The notes: generated by a model from the letters alone, not told the origin. A stretch of DNA of 64,000 bases from Fasciolopsis buskii (GCA_008360955.1 LUCM01005573.1:201958-265957); one strand, 5' to 3'; numbered from the stretch's first letter, positions 28,801 through 39,544 are shown. Translations and numbers: made by a program.

Positions 28801-29540
28801 ACTTTGTTTCCTCTTTTTAACATTTCAGATTAGGTCACTTCCAAGCTCCTTTAGGACAAGGCCCTGACCTCGTGAATGTCATAATTTTTCGCTGTTATAA
28901 GCGACACATTTTGAAAGGAAAAACACGAAAAAGAACAACGTCAGCCGAAGCGCATCAGCCAGCGTTAACACCAACACAATGCAATCCAATATGGCACTGC
29001 ACAATCTGCCCGTCTTTACGCCATTACTTAACTAGATGTCATATAGTTTCGCGGTTTCCGAACGGCAAATTTGAGAATTGAACAATTCTAAATGGTGCAA
29101 CAAAAGGTTGCGTACCTAAGAAAAGCTTTGTCGGGATTTTCGGAAAGATGCATTAAATTCCTCAAGTCCAAGTTAAAAAATAAAAAAGGATGAGAAAATA
29201 ATGAGCTGGAATAAACAACGACCAAACGCAGTACGGAATCTGTTTGAAAATCGAAGATATGTTGGAAATATTGGTTGCTAGGCATTTAATATTGCGCCTA
29301 CTTGATGGCTCCAATGAAAATCTCCTTCCGCTCTGATTTCTGGTTTGCCAAATAATTTTGTTAGTGCACTTGGATTTTTGCATTTAGAACCTGCTGACTG
29401 GTGTACTATTCAATTCACCTAGCAGTGTACAGTAATCGTGTTCCGTAACCTCTGTTCGTTTTTGTTTCACTTTAAGCCTTTGGCAATTAGAAGCCGAATC
29501 TAGTCATTTGTAAGCAAAGAATTACGATCAAGAGCCGTCA
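19801..29540. other. Almost 10 kb without a supported feature
   Basis: No coding exon, RNA gene or repeat can be supported here. A somewhat GC-richer patch lies at about 21830-22020, with no known motif in any frame. A 76-codon lysine-rich frame on the minus strand at 26425-26655 and a 128-codon frame at 27451-27837 are open but unrecognised. A B-box-like GAGTTCGATTC lies near 23850 (plus). A candidate terminal exon at 28817-29081 is listed separately. Most likely this is intergenic or part of a very large intron. Confidence 0.5.
28817..29081 (+). CDS. Candidate 3'-terminal exon, unknown product
   Basis: A frame open from 28817 to a stop at about 29081 contains a good acceptor-like sequence (TTTTTAACATTTCAG, ending near 28828) at its 5' edge. 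The translated stretch includes GHFQAPLGQGPDLVNVIIF and then a basic region with CTICPSLRHYLTRCH, two cysteines and two histidines that loosely resemble a zinc-binding spacing but fit no family I know. There is no partner exon upstream that I can prove. Length is within chance, so this is a weak candidate. Confidence 0.13.
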
Positions 29541-29544
29541 AGGA

Positions 29545-29650
29545 AGAAATTTGGCCACTGGTGAAAGAATCCGAACCCGCAATTTTTAGTCCATAACCAT
29601 TTGAATAAGTCTACTAGTAGAGTTTTAGACCTATCGGTCGTCGCTTACAG
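29545..29650 (-). repeat. SINE-A copy, tRNA-like head
   Basis: On the minus strand, A-box-like TATTCAAATGG (29598-29608) precedes B-box GGTTCGGATTC (29567-29577), followed by TTTCACCAGTGGCC, which matches the post-B-box CC.ACCG.TGGCC of other copies. The tail is not clear. Confidence 0.5.
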
Positions 29651-30485
29651 ACTGGGAATGTGGAGCTGAATGAGAAAGACGAAATCCCACCGGCGATTAC
29701 AAGTTCTGTTTGTGAGAACTACTGTTGCCATATTGCCGATCTAAACTCTTCTTTAATGGGTGATTTCGTTATGCCCCAGTGCTAACTTGGGATTATCAAA
29801 TACTTATTCTCAGAATCGGAACTGAAGCTCTTTACCTGACACATGTCATGCGTATATCTCATTAATTGGCCAATATGTCTGACGATACACCCAGAACACG
29901 AGTCAATGACGTTTAGCGCGAAATGACGTTGTATTATGTCACGCAGAATTTGTTTCCAGTACGGTTCACCAATTCGTCAAATGATGTGCAAGCAGCTCCC
30001 CGCATGAAATGAATGGTCAATAACTTCGAAATTTCTTACTTTTCGGACTGAGTAACCAGGTTTGGAGCATGCAAAGCACAAATTCTTTGACACACAGGGA
30101 GGTCATAATCGACCACACATTTTGGCCCAGTCGCATCCAGTCAAAGAGACAAAAAGAATGCATACCTGAGGATAAAGACAAGATCAATCCAAGAAACCCG
30201 ATCGAGGAATGAAAAATAATGAAAATTGGTAATTTTGATACAGAAAATAAAGGTACGGGTAAAGAAAGTATGGTCGCACGACCGAGAAGGACATTTTGCC
30301 AAAGTAATCCGGAAGTTCGCACCAAATTCAATTTGAACTAATCGGTTAAACTCCATACTAATTTCCGAGTAGCTTGGAAATTCTTCAGATATGATTATTC
30401 TAATAAATCAACAGTCAAAAGGTAAGCAACTAATAATTTGCCTTGATAATTATATGACCACATGAGCACTATTATTTCATGATTT
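29651..30485. other. No supported gene
   Basis: Frames at 30017-30356 (minus) are open but hydrophobic and featureless, and no known motif was seen. Confidence 0.5.
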
Positions 30486-30700
30486 GAGAGACTGCCCAGT
30501 AGCGAAATGGCTAAGGCGTTCAACTCGAAATCGTTGGTCTCAGGTTCGCATGCCAGTTCGGGGATGATGCATATGCAATTCTGATGATTCCTATCAAGAA
30601 TGAAACAGCTGTACAGTGTTTCCATGGTTTCCTAACGGCGAAGTGATGTCGCATGGCGAATAATTTCGTGAGTACACAATTCCCTACTACTAACACACCA
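30486..30700 (+). repeat. SINE-B, 5'-truncated copy with best tRNA-Ser core
   Basis: The tRNA-like core here is the clearest in the window: A-box TAGCGAAATGG (30500-30510), anticodon loop CTCGAAA (30524-30530, anticodon CGA) after TAAGGCG, and B-box GGTTCGCATGCC (30543-30554). The string TAAGGCG..NNACTCGAAATC is characteristic of animal tRNA-Ser(CGA). The body (ATGCA..CTGATGATTCCTA.CAAGAATGAAACAGCTGTACAGTG) and tail (CCCTACTACTAAC) follow, but the head block found in the tandem units is absent. It is a Pol III-type SINE and does not code for protein. Confidence 0.75.
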
Positions 30701-31125
30701 ATTTTTGTCCGCAGACACAAAAATCGGTGACGGAAAGCATGTGGAGCAGCGGGAGTGTTTGCAGGGATATGAGCCATCCATTCATAATCTCATACATCTA
30801 TTCCATGCTTCTAAGTTCTTTCCTTATAAAGAGAACTATGCCGATTTGTACCATTGTGATCCATGCTTTCGAAAAATTCCAGCTTCAATGAAACTGCGTT
30901 GAGCTTTTATCTGTCCTGAAAGGCTGTCCATTCTGAATGAGAAAATAACGGAGACTATTATTATTTTTATTAGTGAAAATCACTCCGTCTCTAACTGAGT
31001 TGCAAACTGCAACTCACGGGTGAACCTCCTGCTGGATGGGCAATTTGATTACCCAGGTTAGTGATTATCTCATTTGTGGTTGGGGTTCGTTTGAAACACT
31101 CACGAGAAAATATGATTCTTTTTTT
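30701..31125. other. Spacer between SINE-B copies, nothing recognised
   Basis: About 425 bases separate the single copy from the tandem run. A short plus-strand frame at 30705-30902 has no motif. Confidence 0.5.
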
Positions 31126-31178
31126 TAGTAGTAGGAAATTGAATGTTTTCATGAAATAATTCACCATGTGATATCATC
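31126..31178 (-). repeat. Inverted copy of the SINE-B tail
   Basis: The stretch running TAGTAGTAGG, then AATTGAATGTTTTCATGA, then ATTCACCATGTGATATCATCG is the reverse complement of the SINE-B tail (CGAT.ATATCACATGGTGAAT, ATTTCAT.AAAACATTCAAT, CTCCTACTACTA) at about 31506-31561 and 31987-32042. It joins directly to the head of tandem unit 1 in forward orientation. The result is an inverted repeat with roughly 330 bases between arms. Confidence 0.8.
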
Positions 31179-31564
31179 GCCCTGCAGAGAAGTCATCTAT
31201 CAGTAGGGGTCGATCGCTGCAAGATAACGGACAGTAACCGTGCAAATCAGTGACGGATAGGTGCAACATGATGTGGTGAAGTTGAACAAACCGTTCACAG
31301 CCTGCCCGGTAGCGTAATGCCTAACGCGTTCGACTCAGAATCATTCATCCTTGTTCGGGTTCGGGTTCGGGTTCGGGTTCGGGTTCGGGTTCGGGTTCGG
31401 GTTGGCGTCCCAGTTCGGGCGCGGTGGATATGCACTGCTTATCATTCCTAACAAGGATGAAACAGCTGTACAGTGCTTCCATGCCTTCTTCATGCTGACT
31501 TGACCGATCATATCACATGGTGAATGAATTATTTCATCAAAACATTCAATCTCCTACTACTAAC
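31179..31564 (+). repeat. SINE-B tandem unit 1 (with hexamer array)
   Basis: The unit begins inside the head block (CCTGCAGAGAAGTCATCTATCAG), continues through ACAGTAACCGTGCAAATCAG and GGTGAAGTTGAACAAACCG, then the tRNA-like core GCCCGGTAGCGTAATGCCTAACGCG, then a (TTCGGG)8 array in place of a normal B-box, then the body and tail ending CTCCTACTACTAA. Its head differs from unit 2 (CTGCAAGATAACGG against CTGTGAGCTAGCGG), while the part after the array is essentially identical to unit 2. GACTCAGAATC has one extra base relative to the GACTCGAAATC anticodon loop of the ancestral core. Confidence 0.88.
31354..31401. repeat. (TTCGGG)8 hexamer array inside SINE-B
   Basis: Eight exact TTCGGG units follow CCTTG and end before TTGGCGTCCCAG. 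The corresponding place in unit 3 reads TTGTTCGGGTTCGCGTGCCAG, so the array grew from one and a half units at the tRNA B-box. Translation in other frames gives runs of Glu-Pro, Asn-Pro or Ser-Gly, which are meaningless. Confidence 0.97.
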
Positions 31565-31797
31565 ATGTACCAAGTAATCAAGCTGTGTAGGTCATATCGA
31601 AAGCCTTCGTCGTACTTAGGCTACCTGCACAGAAGTGATGTATCATTTGGGGGACTATCGCTGTGAGCTAGCGGACAGTAACCGTGCAAATCAGTGACGG
31701 ATAGGTGCAACATGATGTGGTGAAGTTGAACAAACCGTTCACAGCCTGCCCGGTAGCGTAATGCCTAACGCGTTCGACTCAGAATCATTCATCCTTG

Positions 31798-31882
31798 TTC
31801 GGGTTCGGGTTCGGGTTCGGGTTCGGGTTCGGGTTNNNNNNNNNNGTTCGGGTTCGGGTTCGGGTTCGGGTTCGGGTTCGGG
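31798..31882. repeat. (TTCGGG)n array containing an assembly gap
   Basis: Six units plus two bases precede the gap and six units follow it. The gap size of exactly ten Ns is a placeholder style. The array may be longer or shorter than shown. Confidence 0.96.
31836..31845. other. Assembly gap (10 N)
   Basis: Ten unknown bases lie inside the TTCGGG array. The assembler evidently failed to bridge the simple repeat. Confidence 0.99.
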
Positions 31883-32045
31883 TTGGCGTCCCAGTTCGGG
31901 CGCGGTGGATATGCACTGCTTATCATTCCTAACAAGGATGAAACAGCTGTACAGTGCTTCCATGCCTTCTTCATGCTGACTTGACCGATCATATCACATG
32001 GTGAATGAATTATTTCATCAAAACATTCAATCTCCTACTACTAAC

Positions 32046-32445
32046 ATGTACCAAGTAATCAAGCTGTGTAGGTCATATCGAAAGCCTTCGTCGTACTTAG
32101 GCTACCTGCACAGAAGTGATGTATCATTTGGGGGACTATCGCTGTGAGCTAGCGGACAGTAACCGTGCAAATCAGTGACGGATAGGTGCAACATGATGTG
32201 GTGAAGTTCAACAAACCGTTCACAGCCTGCCCGGTAGCGTAATGACTAAGGCGTTCGACTCAGAATCGTTCGTCCTTGTTCGGGTTCGCGTGCCAGTTCG
32301 GGCGCGGTGGATATGCACTGCTGATGATTCCTAACAAGCTGGATGAAACAGCTGTACAGTGCTTCCATGGTTTCTTTATGGTGAGTTGGGCGATGATATC
32401 ACATGGTGAATTATTTCATGAAAATATGAGTCATCTACTTTAGCA
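32046..32445 (+). repeat. SINE-B tandem unit 3 (unexpanded B-box)
   Basis: The head is nearly identical to unit 2 up to GGTGAAGTTCAACAAACC, where one base differs (TTC for TTG). The core reads GTAATGACTAAGGCGTTCGACTCAGAATCGTTCG and the B-box region is TTGTTCGGGTTCGCGTGCC with no array. The body has CTGATGATTCCTAACAAGCTGGATG and the tail is GGTGAATTATTTCATGAAAAT, ending more diverged. This unit preserves the state before the hexamer expansion. Confidence 0.88.
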
Positions 32446-33004
32446 TAACGTTGAATTCCGAGATCCTAAGGAAAGTGAAAAAAATGAATTCGTATCTTCT
32501 TCAGAAATGTAAATGACGGAAGGGCTGTGCTTTTGTTGCGTGGGTGTTTTGCTTGTCATTGCTGGCGTTCTTGCGTCAATTTATCTGTCCGTTACATTTT
32601 GCCTAATCTGTTCCACTCACTCTGTCCAAAGTCCGCTCGATTTGTTGGCTTCTATCACGCAAGTTTTGAACTGGTTCTCCGTCTTAAGCGTTTTTCACGT
32701 TGATCCGAATTATGAAGTACATTCTTCTCTTTTCGTACCTCTTGTAGGCAAGTACTTGTTCGCAAAGTGCAGAGTGACGTACGGACATTCAATTCGTCTT
32801 TTAGTATAGACCAAGAGCTGTTGCCACTCAAGTCATCCGAATTTCCGCTCCTGCCAGAAGAACAATTCAGAAAGTCAATTCAAGAACAGTTCCAAATAAT
32901 TTAGACTTAATTCCTAACAAAGTTAAAAAGCTATCTTATCCTTCTTGTCGAAAATTAGAGTAACAGGATGGTTTAATTTAGAATGGTATCAACTCGCCAA
33001 CAGT

Positions 33005-33060
33005 GTAAGTAACATTTTGCCCTTTTTAGGTCTCCGGTTCTCATTTAACCTTCATTTCAG
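33005..33060 (+). other. Possible 56-base intron
   Basis: A strong donor (AACAGT then GTAAGT) at 33005 and a pyrimidine-rich acceptor ending TTCATTTCAG at 33060 lie 56 bases apart. Very short introns are typical of some flatworm genes. One frame is open on both sides: 27 codons upstream, from just after a TAA near 32922, and about 70 downstream. Unproven. Confidence 0.25.
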
Positions 33061-33273
33061 TCATTGCAGAGCATTGTAACAGAACCGAAACTCTTCAGCG
33101 AATCGATCTGTTTGAGGTCGTCTAATTTTTTTATCATTACGTTACCTATGATTGGTTTTAGAAAAGCATTCTTGAATAGATCGGATCAGTACATGTTCGC
33201 CAAGCCTGTCGGTATCTTCAAAGGAATTAGGACTGGTATAACTTTATTCAAATTCCATGTCCTCAAAGGATGA
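33061..33273 (+). CDS. Candidate exon after the mini-intron, unknown product
   Basis: About 70 codons run from the acceptor at 33060 to a TGA at 33273. The frame is the same as the one open upstream of the putative intron in phase 0. The translation is moderately hydrophobic in the middle (SSNFFIITLPMIGF) and ends KFHVLKG. No domain is recognised, there is no initiator methionine for the combined frame, and the upstream part has no good acceptor of its own. It could be the last exon of an unseen gene or a coincidence. Confidence 0.13.
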   Translation, partial: SLQSIVTEPKLFSESICLRSSNFFIITLPMIGFRKAFLNRSDQYMFAKPVGIFKGIRTGITLFKFHVLKG

Positions 33274-36200
33274 ACTTGCTTGATTTCCTTCCTTGATCAT
33301 ACAGTTTTTCTCAAATTGTTTCGCCACTTTTAAACCAATATTCCTTCTAATTTGCTTCCAGTTGATTTTGGCGGAAAATTAAAGTGAATTAATGAGTTAG
33401 GTATCTTGACCTACCCGATAGGAGCTGATTGTCTTTCTGTCCTTGTTATATCGCTTACTGTTCCTATCTCCATGGCAATCACAAACCCCGATGCTTGAAG
33501 TCATAACATCTGGTGTTCATTCTTCCGTGTTCGGGTATCCTCGAACGTTTTTCTTGATTTGAACGTCCTGGATCGTCGTCGGAACCAGATTCTGTTATTT
33601 GTAACTAACGAAATTTTCTGGCTAGTGAAAATGTTGATAAATCTAAGTAATGGTAAACAAGACTTGTTTTTGTGTCGCATTTGATTCCTAGTTCAGTAGC
33701 AAAATACTCACTTTCAGTGTGGTTCAGATTGTACGTTATCTTTAGCAATATCTGCAAAGACTGATGACGAGAAATTTCCCTCTTGATATCTGTACAGACT
33801 GAATATGGCAAAGACAGCTGTGCACCAAAGCTATGGGGCCTATTGGTTAGTGAGTTCACCTCATTTGCTGGTATGACAACAAAGTAGTTCGAATATCATA
33901 AGTTAACAGTTAACTTGTAATGTACTGAGCAAAAGAGAAGAAAATTGTGAAGGAAAGATAGTGGGGAACAGTCACCATGAAAACCCATTTGCCCTCCGTT
34001 TCAAGTCAAATGATAGTCAGTAAATTACTTAACATCGATCCAGACATAAGGACCTATTTAACAACTTTTTTAAAGATTATCAGCTGCTTGGGACTGTAAA
34101 CTAAAATTTATTGAGAGGGTCCTGTAGCCGAAACCCGGAATCATCCGTCACAACGGTATCAAACAGAAATTTGCTCTGCATCCAATTAATGAGAAGCAAA
34201 CTAACTTGTCATTCCCGATTTCTCGGGTCACAAAAGTTTACATACCCTTGTAGTCATTGAATGCGGCTGCAGGCCTATCGTAACAGTTCCAAGGAGAAGT
34301 AGAGTCTGAAACTTATACAGTTCTATTCCGCAACATGTAACCGGCTTCACGGCAACTGCTTTTTGGACAGTCTTAGTTGCGCAGGTGGCATTCAGCAAGA
34401 GATAAAGTAAACGAATACGGGAAATTCCGGGAACCTTCCTGATAAAAATATTGAAACTGTGATTATGCCACCACCAAAGCCCGGTTCGACTGCCAATGTT
34501 CTACTGGCCTAGAGAAGAAAAGACTACAAAAACCACAATCCTTTTTGCGCAATCCTTGTTAACTACCTCACGCGCAATCCCATTTTCCGCCTGCAATAAC
34601 CCTTTTGTTCACCTTTTCATTGCTCTTTAAGTTGTCATTTAACATACTTGCTAATAGCCTGTGGTTACTCTGTTATCACCTTAGCGGCATGATGGACACA
34701 CGATGCACTCACTCCGACAGTTTTATTACGTTACCGACTCAGTGTACGATTACTCGAAGTGTGATATCAGCCTTTCGGATCAGTTCTATATTAGTGACAA
34801 TTAGAAGATATCAGTGTTCGAATTCTGCTTATTTGGACCAATCCGTGTGAGACTTGCAATGAACTGCTCCATCCAATAGTCATAGTGCAGACAAAAATTG
34901 CACGTGCATGTTTTTTCCACTAATTCACCAAAGAAATTTCAAAAAATTGATTTCCAACAAGAACTAACCTTTAAAATTTTCTCGAAACGATATAGTAGCC
35001 TCGTGATTGGTTTAAAGATATGATTTGACAGAATTTCACACCACATAAAAACCGAGTGCTTCATTCTCATTGGGATTCAGATAAGCAAAGGAAAAACTCG
35101 AGCGCAAAAAGAACAATGAACATGGCTTGAATTACTTTAGTTCCCCTTGACATGAATAATGCTGCGAAATAGAACGGAAACTGTAGAGAGGATAGCAGTC
35201 GGAATCATGTGTATGCAAATATGGTTTTAAAATCTAATTATTATGTGCATCATTAAGCAGAACTTTGACTTTCATTCCAATCATGTTATTTACTAGAAAT
35301 GAATGAAGTTGGAATGACCCTGGCCAAATAGCAGTCCCATAACGAGGAATTCGACTGGCAATGGAAACATTCGGATTGCGAGTAATCTTGTCCAGACAAC
35401 GAAATTTTAGCTCTCAGTCGAATGGTACGCAAAATCACTGACGTATTTTAGTGAACAAGAGTCATTCTACTCACATCCAAATAGGCGATTCATTTGTGTT
35501 CAAAAGACTATTCATTTTAGATCAACAGGTCTATTCTCATAGTTGAGCTCTCAAGATCTTATCTGGACAGAACCGGTTAATGGTGAATGCTGTTATCCTC
35601 AAGGCAGCACACAATATGTAAGTTGCCATGTGAAGCAGTCCGTTTTTCGAATTCAAAATCCCGTGGAATGATGAAATCTAGTGCAATAAAATTTATGACC
35701 ATAAATTATACTTTCTCTTGTACTGGTCACATAACTTTTCAACTAGGATCAATTCGGACTAAGCAATTACAACTACGATAAATCGATGAGATTCGTATTT
35801 TTTTATGTTAATAGGTAAATCATCACAGCAGATGGCCAGAATGACTCCGCGACGCAACCAAGTTTTCCACGAGAGGAACTCAAAACTGAGACTTTTGATA
35901 TTTTGCCAATGATGCTGATGAAATCATTTTTATCCTGTGAAACGCGGTGCTGATGACATCGTTATCCGTGTTCGACAGATAAACTCACACTGCAACGGAG
36001 TTTGGAGAGTGAGCTTATCCAAAGCAGTTGTGATAATGCATGGATTGCATGGATTCATAGGTGTCCAATACGGAAAATATTTTAACAGAGCAAAACAGCC
36101 GGTCGTGTAATCCAACTTTAAAGGTCCGAGTTGAACACAATCGTTATGCGCATTCAACAACTGTTAGTCATCTCATCTCGCTACATTAAAATGAAGCGGT

Positions 36201-36279
36201 CTCCCCGAGATGAACGACGATTTTCCTCAGCAAAGCACAAGCTGGACCACGACTCGTAACACCTAGAAATTAATGTAAC

Positions 36280-36460
36280 CAATAGTGCTTAAGCGGTTAG
36301 CATGGTGGCTTTTCAACCTGAATGCGGTGGATTTGAATCCTTCCACCAACGGTCGGCTTTTTCGCTTGGTAGCTCTCAGCTGGAGACGACCATCTTCGTA
36401 AAATTTATGTACATTACTGCCTTATTGCTAGGGAAGTTAAATGATAAAAGCAGTAATATT
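36280..36460 (+). repeat. SINE-A copy
   Basis: A-box TGCTTAAGCGG (36286-36296) and B-box GATTTGAATCC (36330-36340) are 33 bases apart as in the other copies. The B-box is followed by TTCCACCAACGGTCGGC, a diverged body with GACGACCATCTTCGTA and ATGTACATTACTGCC, and a tail with GGAAGTTAAATGATAAAAG. The arrangement and tail type match the family. Confidence 0.62.
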
Positions 36461-39400
36461 CCATTCAACCGCAACATATGCCCACTTTTGAGGGTCCTGA
36501 TGGACATGCATTAGTGGTCAAAATATCTTGACCTAGAAAAGAAATGCGGTCGCTATACTGCCATCGGAAGCGATGGATTTTGTACGCCGTCGGTACTTTG
36601 GCAGTAGAATCAGACGACTGATGCCGAAATGAATTTATGCGATTCCAAAATAATCCCTCACATTGATTGTATTTCCGAATGAAATTGCAGCAGTAAGCGT
36701 AACCTGCCTCGTATGTAAGCGACTTTTTAGTTCTATCAACATCATTAACTGATGGGTTTTCATGAGCCGCCTAGATTCTATCGAACCCATATTGCGTCTC
36801 CCATTGATGACGACTGCGCTGTAGTGACCGCCATCCATAATGGAAGAGCACTGAAGTCAGTCAAACCTTACACGGAACACAACTGAAATTTCGTTTACTG
36901 CATACCCAGTCAGCTACTTTGATTTCATAAAGTTACCGTTGATAACATCCCTAACCTCGTAAATACTTTCAGTTTCTATCAGCGCCTTTTTTAGTAAAAA
37001 TGACCAGTTAGTGGGAATGTCTTTCTCATTTTGCAACCTAATCAGTTTCAATGATAAAGTGTTTTGCATTATCAAAGTCCATCGCGTTTCGTGCTTTGAT
37101 GAGTTTTAAATCGAAAAACTGCCGTTTGCAATAGCAATTACGGTACTATAGAAACCTCAGGAAGCACTTCGTAGACAGCCATTTCCTTGACAGCAAACCG
37201 TGGGAGTGTTCACCTTTTGCTGACCAGATCATGATCAGGAGAATTTCGGGTTTAGTCGCGAAATTGTTCTGGGAACATTTAGTATTCTGGTGCAACAGTA
37301 TCGGGTGACAACTTACATAGTCGAATGAAAATTCGCAATTCCAGATTGGAACGAATCATCCTGTTATTAACCCTCTGCGCTAGCCAAATTCCAACCAATG
37401 GTATTTGAGTTGACTTTACCAGAATATGCACGCCTTGCCGAAAGTCGTATAGCAAGCATCGTATGAGCACTCACTTATCCAGTTTATGAAAGCATCAAAA
37501 ATAAAATAACGAGGCCTGTACCTTTGATATTCAGTGAGAAGTTAAAAAGCTTTTCAATAATGAGTCGTAAGATTTGCGGTTATCTAGCGAGCACATGGGC
37601 TGGAAATTTAATAGGTGTCCAATTTTAGCCACTTTCTGTAAATTTCAACTATGAAAAGTATGGTCCCGCCAAGGAACCCAAAGGGAGCTTTGTTCACAAC
37701 AGTTTAAGGTATATATTGCATGAAACCCAGCATCGACAAATACCGGTAATCGATAGGGTTGCCACATTGCCGCATTATTTTGGTAATATGTTGAGAAGCC
37801 TAGCAACGCGAGTGTTGAGTTACTTTTACTTCATACTCAGAATCGTTTTGGAACTTTTGCGTTAATACCCGCCGTTTAGATATCGCTGAGTTATCTTTAC
37901 AGGACGAGGAACATAATTTTGGTAACATCGAAATTCGCCTTGTGCCCTGACTTTATATGAAACTTACTGTATAGCTAGGCTTACCGTTGGAAGAAAACTG
38001 TTCTACTCAAGGCATTTTTACTAATTTCTGATGAAGCACATCAGCAAACGTCTTCCGCCGAAACCCTCAGTTTTGACTTAACTCAATATCCCCGCAAACA
38101 CAACGAAATATTTTCTCCTACTTCATAATAAGTTTTATTTTGTTCCTTTAGGAAGACTGCTTTATTTTATTTAGACTGATTTATGGGAGTGAGACACCTT
38201 TTTCCAGAAATTTACTGCTAGGAAAACACGCTTGCAAGCATTTTACAGATCACCACTAACCAGGCATACGCCGACAAAACTTGTTGCCAGGTTAAAGCGC
38301 TAAACATTTTCCATCACAACAAAGCATAATTATATTCCCTGTTTTATTTTCCGAGTACCCAGCACTCCATATTCGCTATTGTTCTTCCCCATATGGACAA
38401 AGCTACATGAAATATCGGAACGTCAGGATTAGAGCAGAAAACCTTTTGTCGCAAAGTTTCAGCACGAATGTAAATAGTTCACTGGACACTTTTGATGCGA
38501 TTGACTTTCTGCACAAAATACGTTCTTGGCATAGACCATTCACTTAAGATTTTTCAAATAGTGACTCGTTTAGCTTAGGAAAGGCAAACAATTAACCATG
38601 GATGATTAACTTGAACAAGGCTTTTTAATCAGTTCACTGTGGGATACAATGTAGCACCGAAAGATTCCACCCATTCCATTTCGTTGTTTCATTAACACGA
38701 TAGCAGTTGACGAGACGCACTTGGTTGACCTCGAAACAAAGCTAAATTTGACATAAATCAGGATAAGTCCAGAATAAAAGTTATCTTGTTCGTAATCAAT
38801 GATGTTTATTAATCTCAACCTAGCGTAAACTATCCCATTCATAAAAATAATCACCTTTAGCCTGTAAATACTTGCACAGTCTCGAGTAGATTATTCGACA
38901 CAATAAGTTCTTTTCTGGAACAAGCCGTCCGGACAGAGTTCACGAATGTGAACTAGGATGAACTCCAATATTCTTCTAGAAAAGATTCGGGAACTTTTCC
39001 GCATCCAGAGGGTCTAGTCCTGATTCCTGTTCATTTGAGCTTATTACAGACTATAAACAAATATAATAGAAAACTATTAAATAAATTAATAATCGTTCTT
39101 CTTGCTTTTTTATACGGCCTAAGTACTGGAACCGTCGCAATGGTAAAAAGGGATATTTTCGAGTGTTTCACGTTTATCGGTTCATGTAATTACACATCAA
39201 CACTGTTTCCGCTGTGAACATGGATACGGGTGGCTATCTTTACTTTATGGTAACTCATGTCTTTTTGGACCCTATCAATGACAAGACGGTCAACAAACTG
39301 CATGCATTGACATAAGTCGACGGGGAATGTGAGATTTAGGCACAAGTGAGAGTACAATGAACCGCTTTTATGATTTAACTATTGCCTACAAAAGCGTGGA

Positions 39401-39540
39401 ACTCACAGTTGCAAGAGTTTGTGTAGAACTTTGGAAGTAAAACACGCCACCCTCGGTTTACTTGAAGTCTACAAACTTCCATTTATGTGAACAAATTTTT
39501 GGAAGCTAAAAGCCCTCGGGTACTGACACAAATAAGAGTT
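36461..39540. other. No supported gene
   Basis: All frames are short (none above about 82 codons) and none carries a motif. Likely intergenic or intronic. Confidence 0.55.
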
Positions 39541-39544
39541 TCGA

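Larger units (their letters stand above)
31565..32045 (+). repeat. SINE-B tandem unit 2 (array interrupted by a gap)
   Basis: A complete head begins near CATGTACCAAGTAATCAAGCTG and CTACCTGCACAGAAGTGATG. The tRNA-like core matches unit 1 exactly in the stretch ATGCCTAACGCG..GACTCAGAATCATTCATCC. The hexamer array is broken by ten Ns, so true length is unknown. Body and tail match unit 1 with no difference I could find by eye over more than 150 bases. Confidence 0.88.
32446..36280. other. No recognised gene; one possible mini-intron
   Basis: Apart from the candidate splice structure at 33005-33273, nothing stands out. A frame at 32513-32809 is hydrophobic with several cysteines but matches no family and has an alternative-codon start in a region with no promoter evidence. 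A B-box-like CGGTTCGACTGCC near 34480 (plus) may be a SINE-A trace. Confidence 0.5.

Noticed and set aside
31739..31992. Open frames with Glu-Pro, Asn-Pro, Ser-Gly or Val-Arg dipeptide repeats
   Set aside because: They are translations of the (TTCGGG)n array and cross an N gap. Three frames are open at once simply because the hexamer contains no stop.
31179..32445. CRISPR-like or satellite interpretation of the regular repeats
   Set aside because: Units are about 440 bases with a tRNA-like Pol III core, and single copies are dispersed elsewhere. There is no short repeat and spacer pattern and no cas-like gene.
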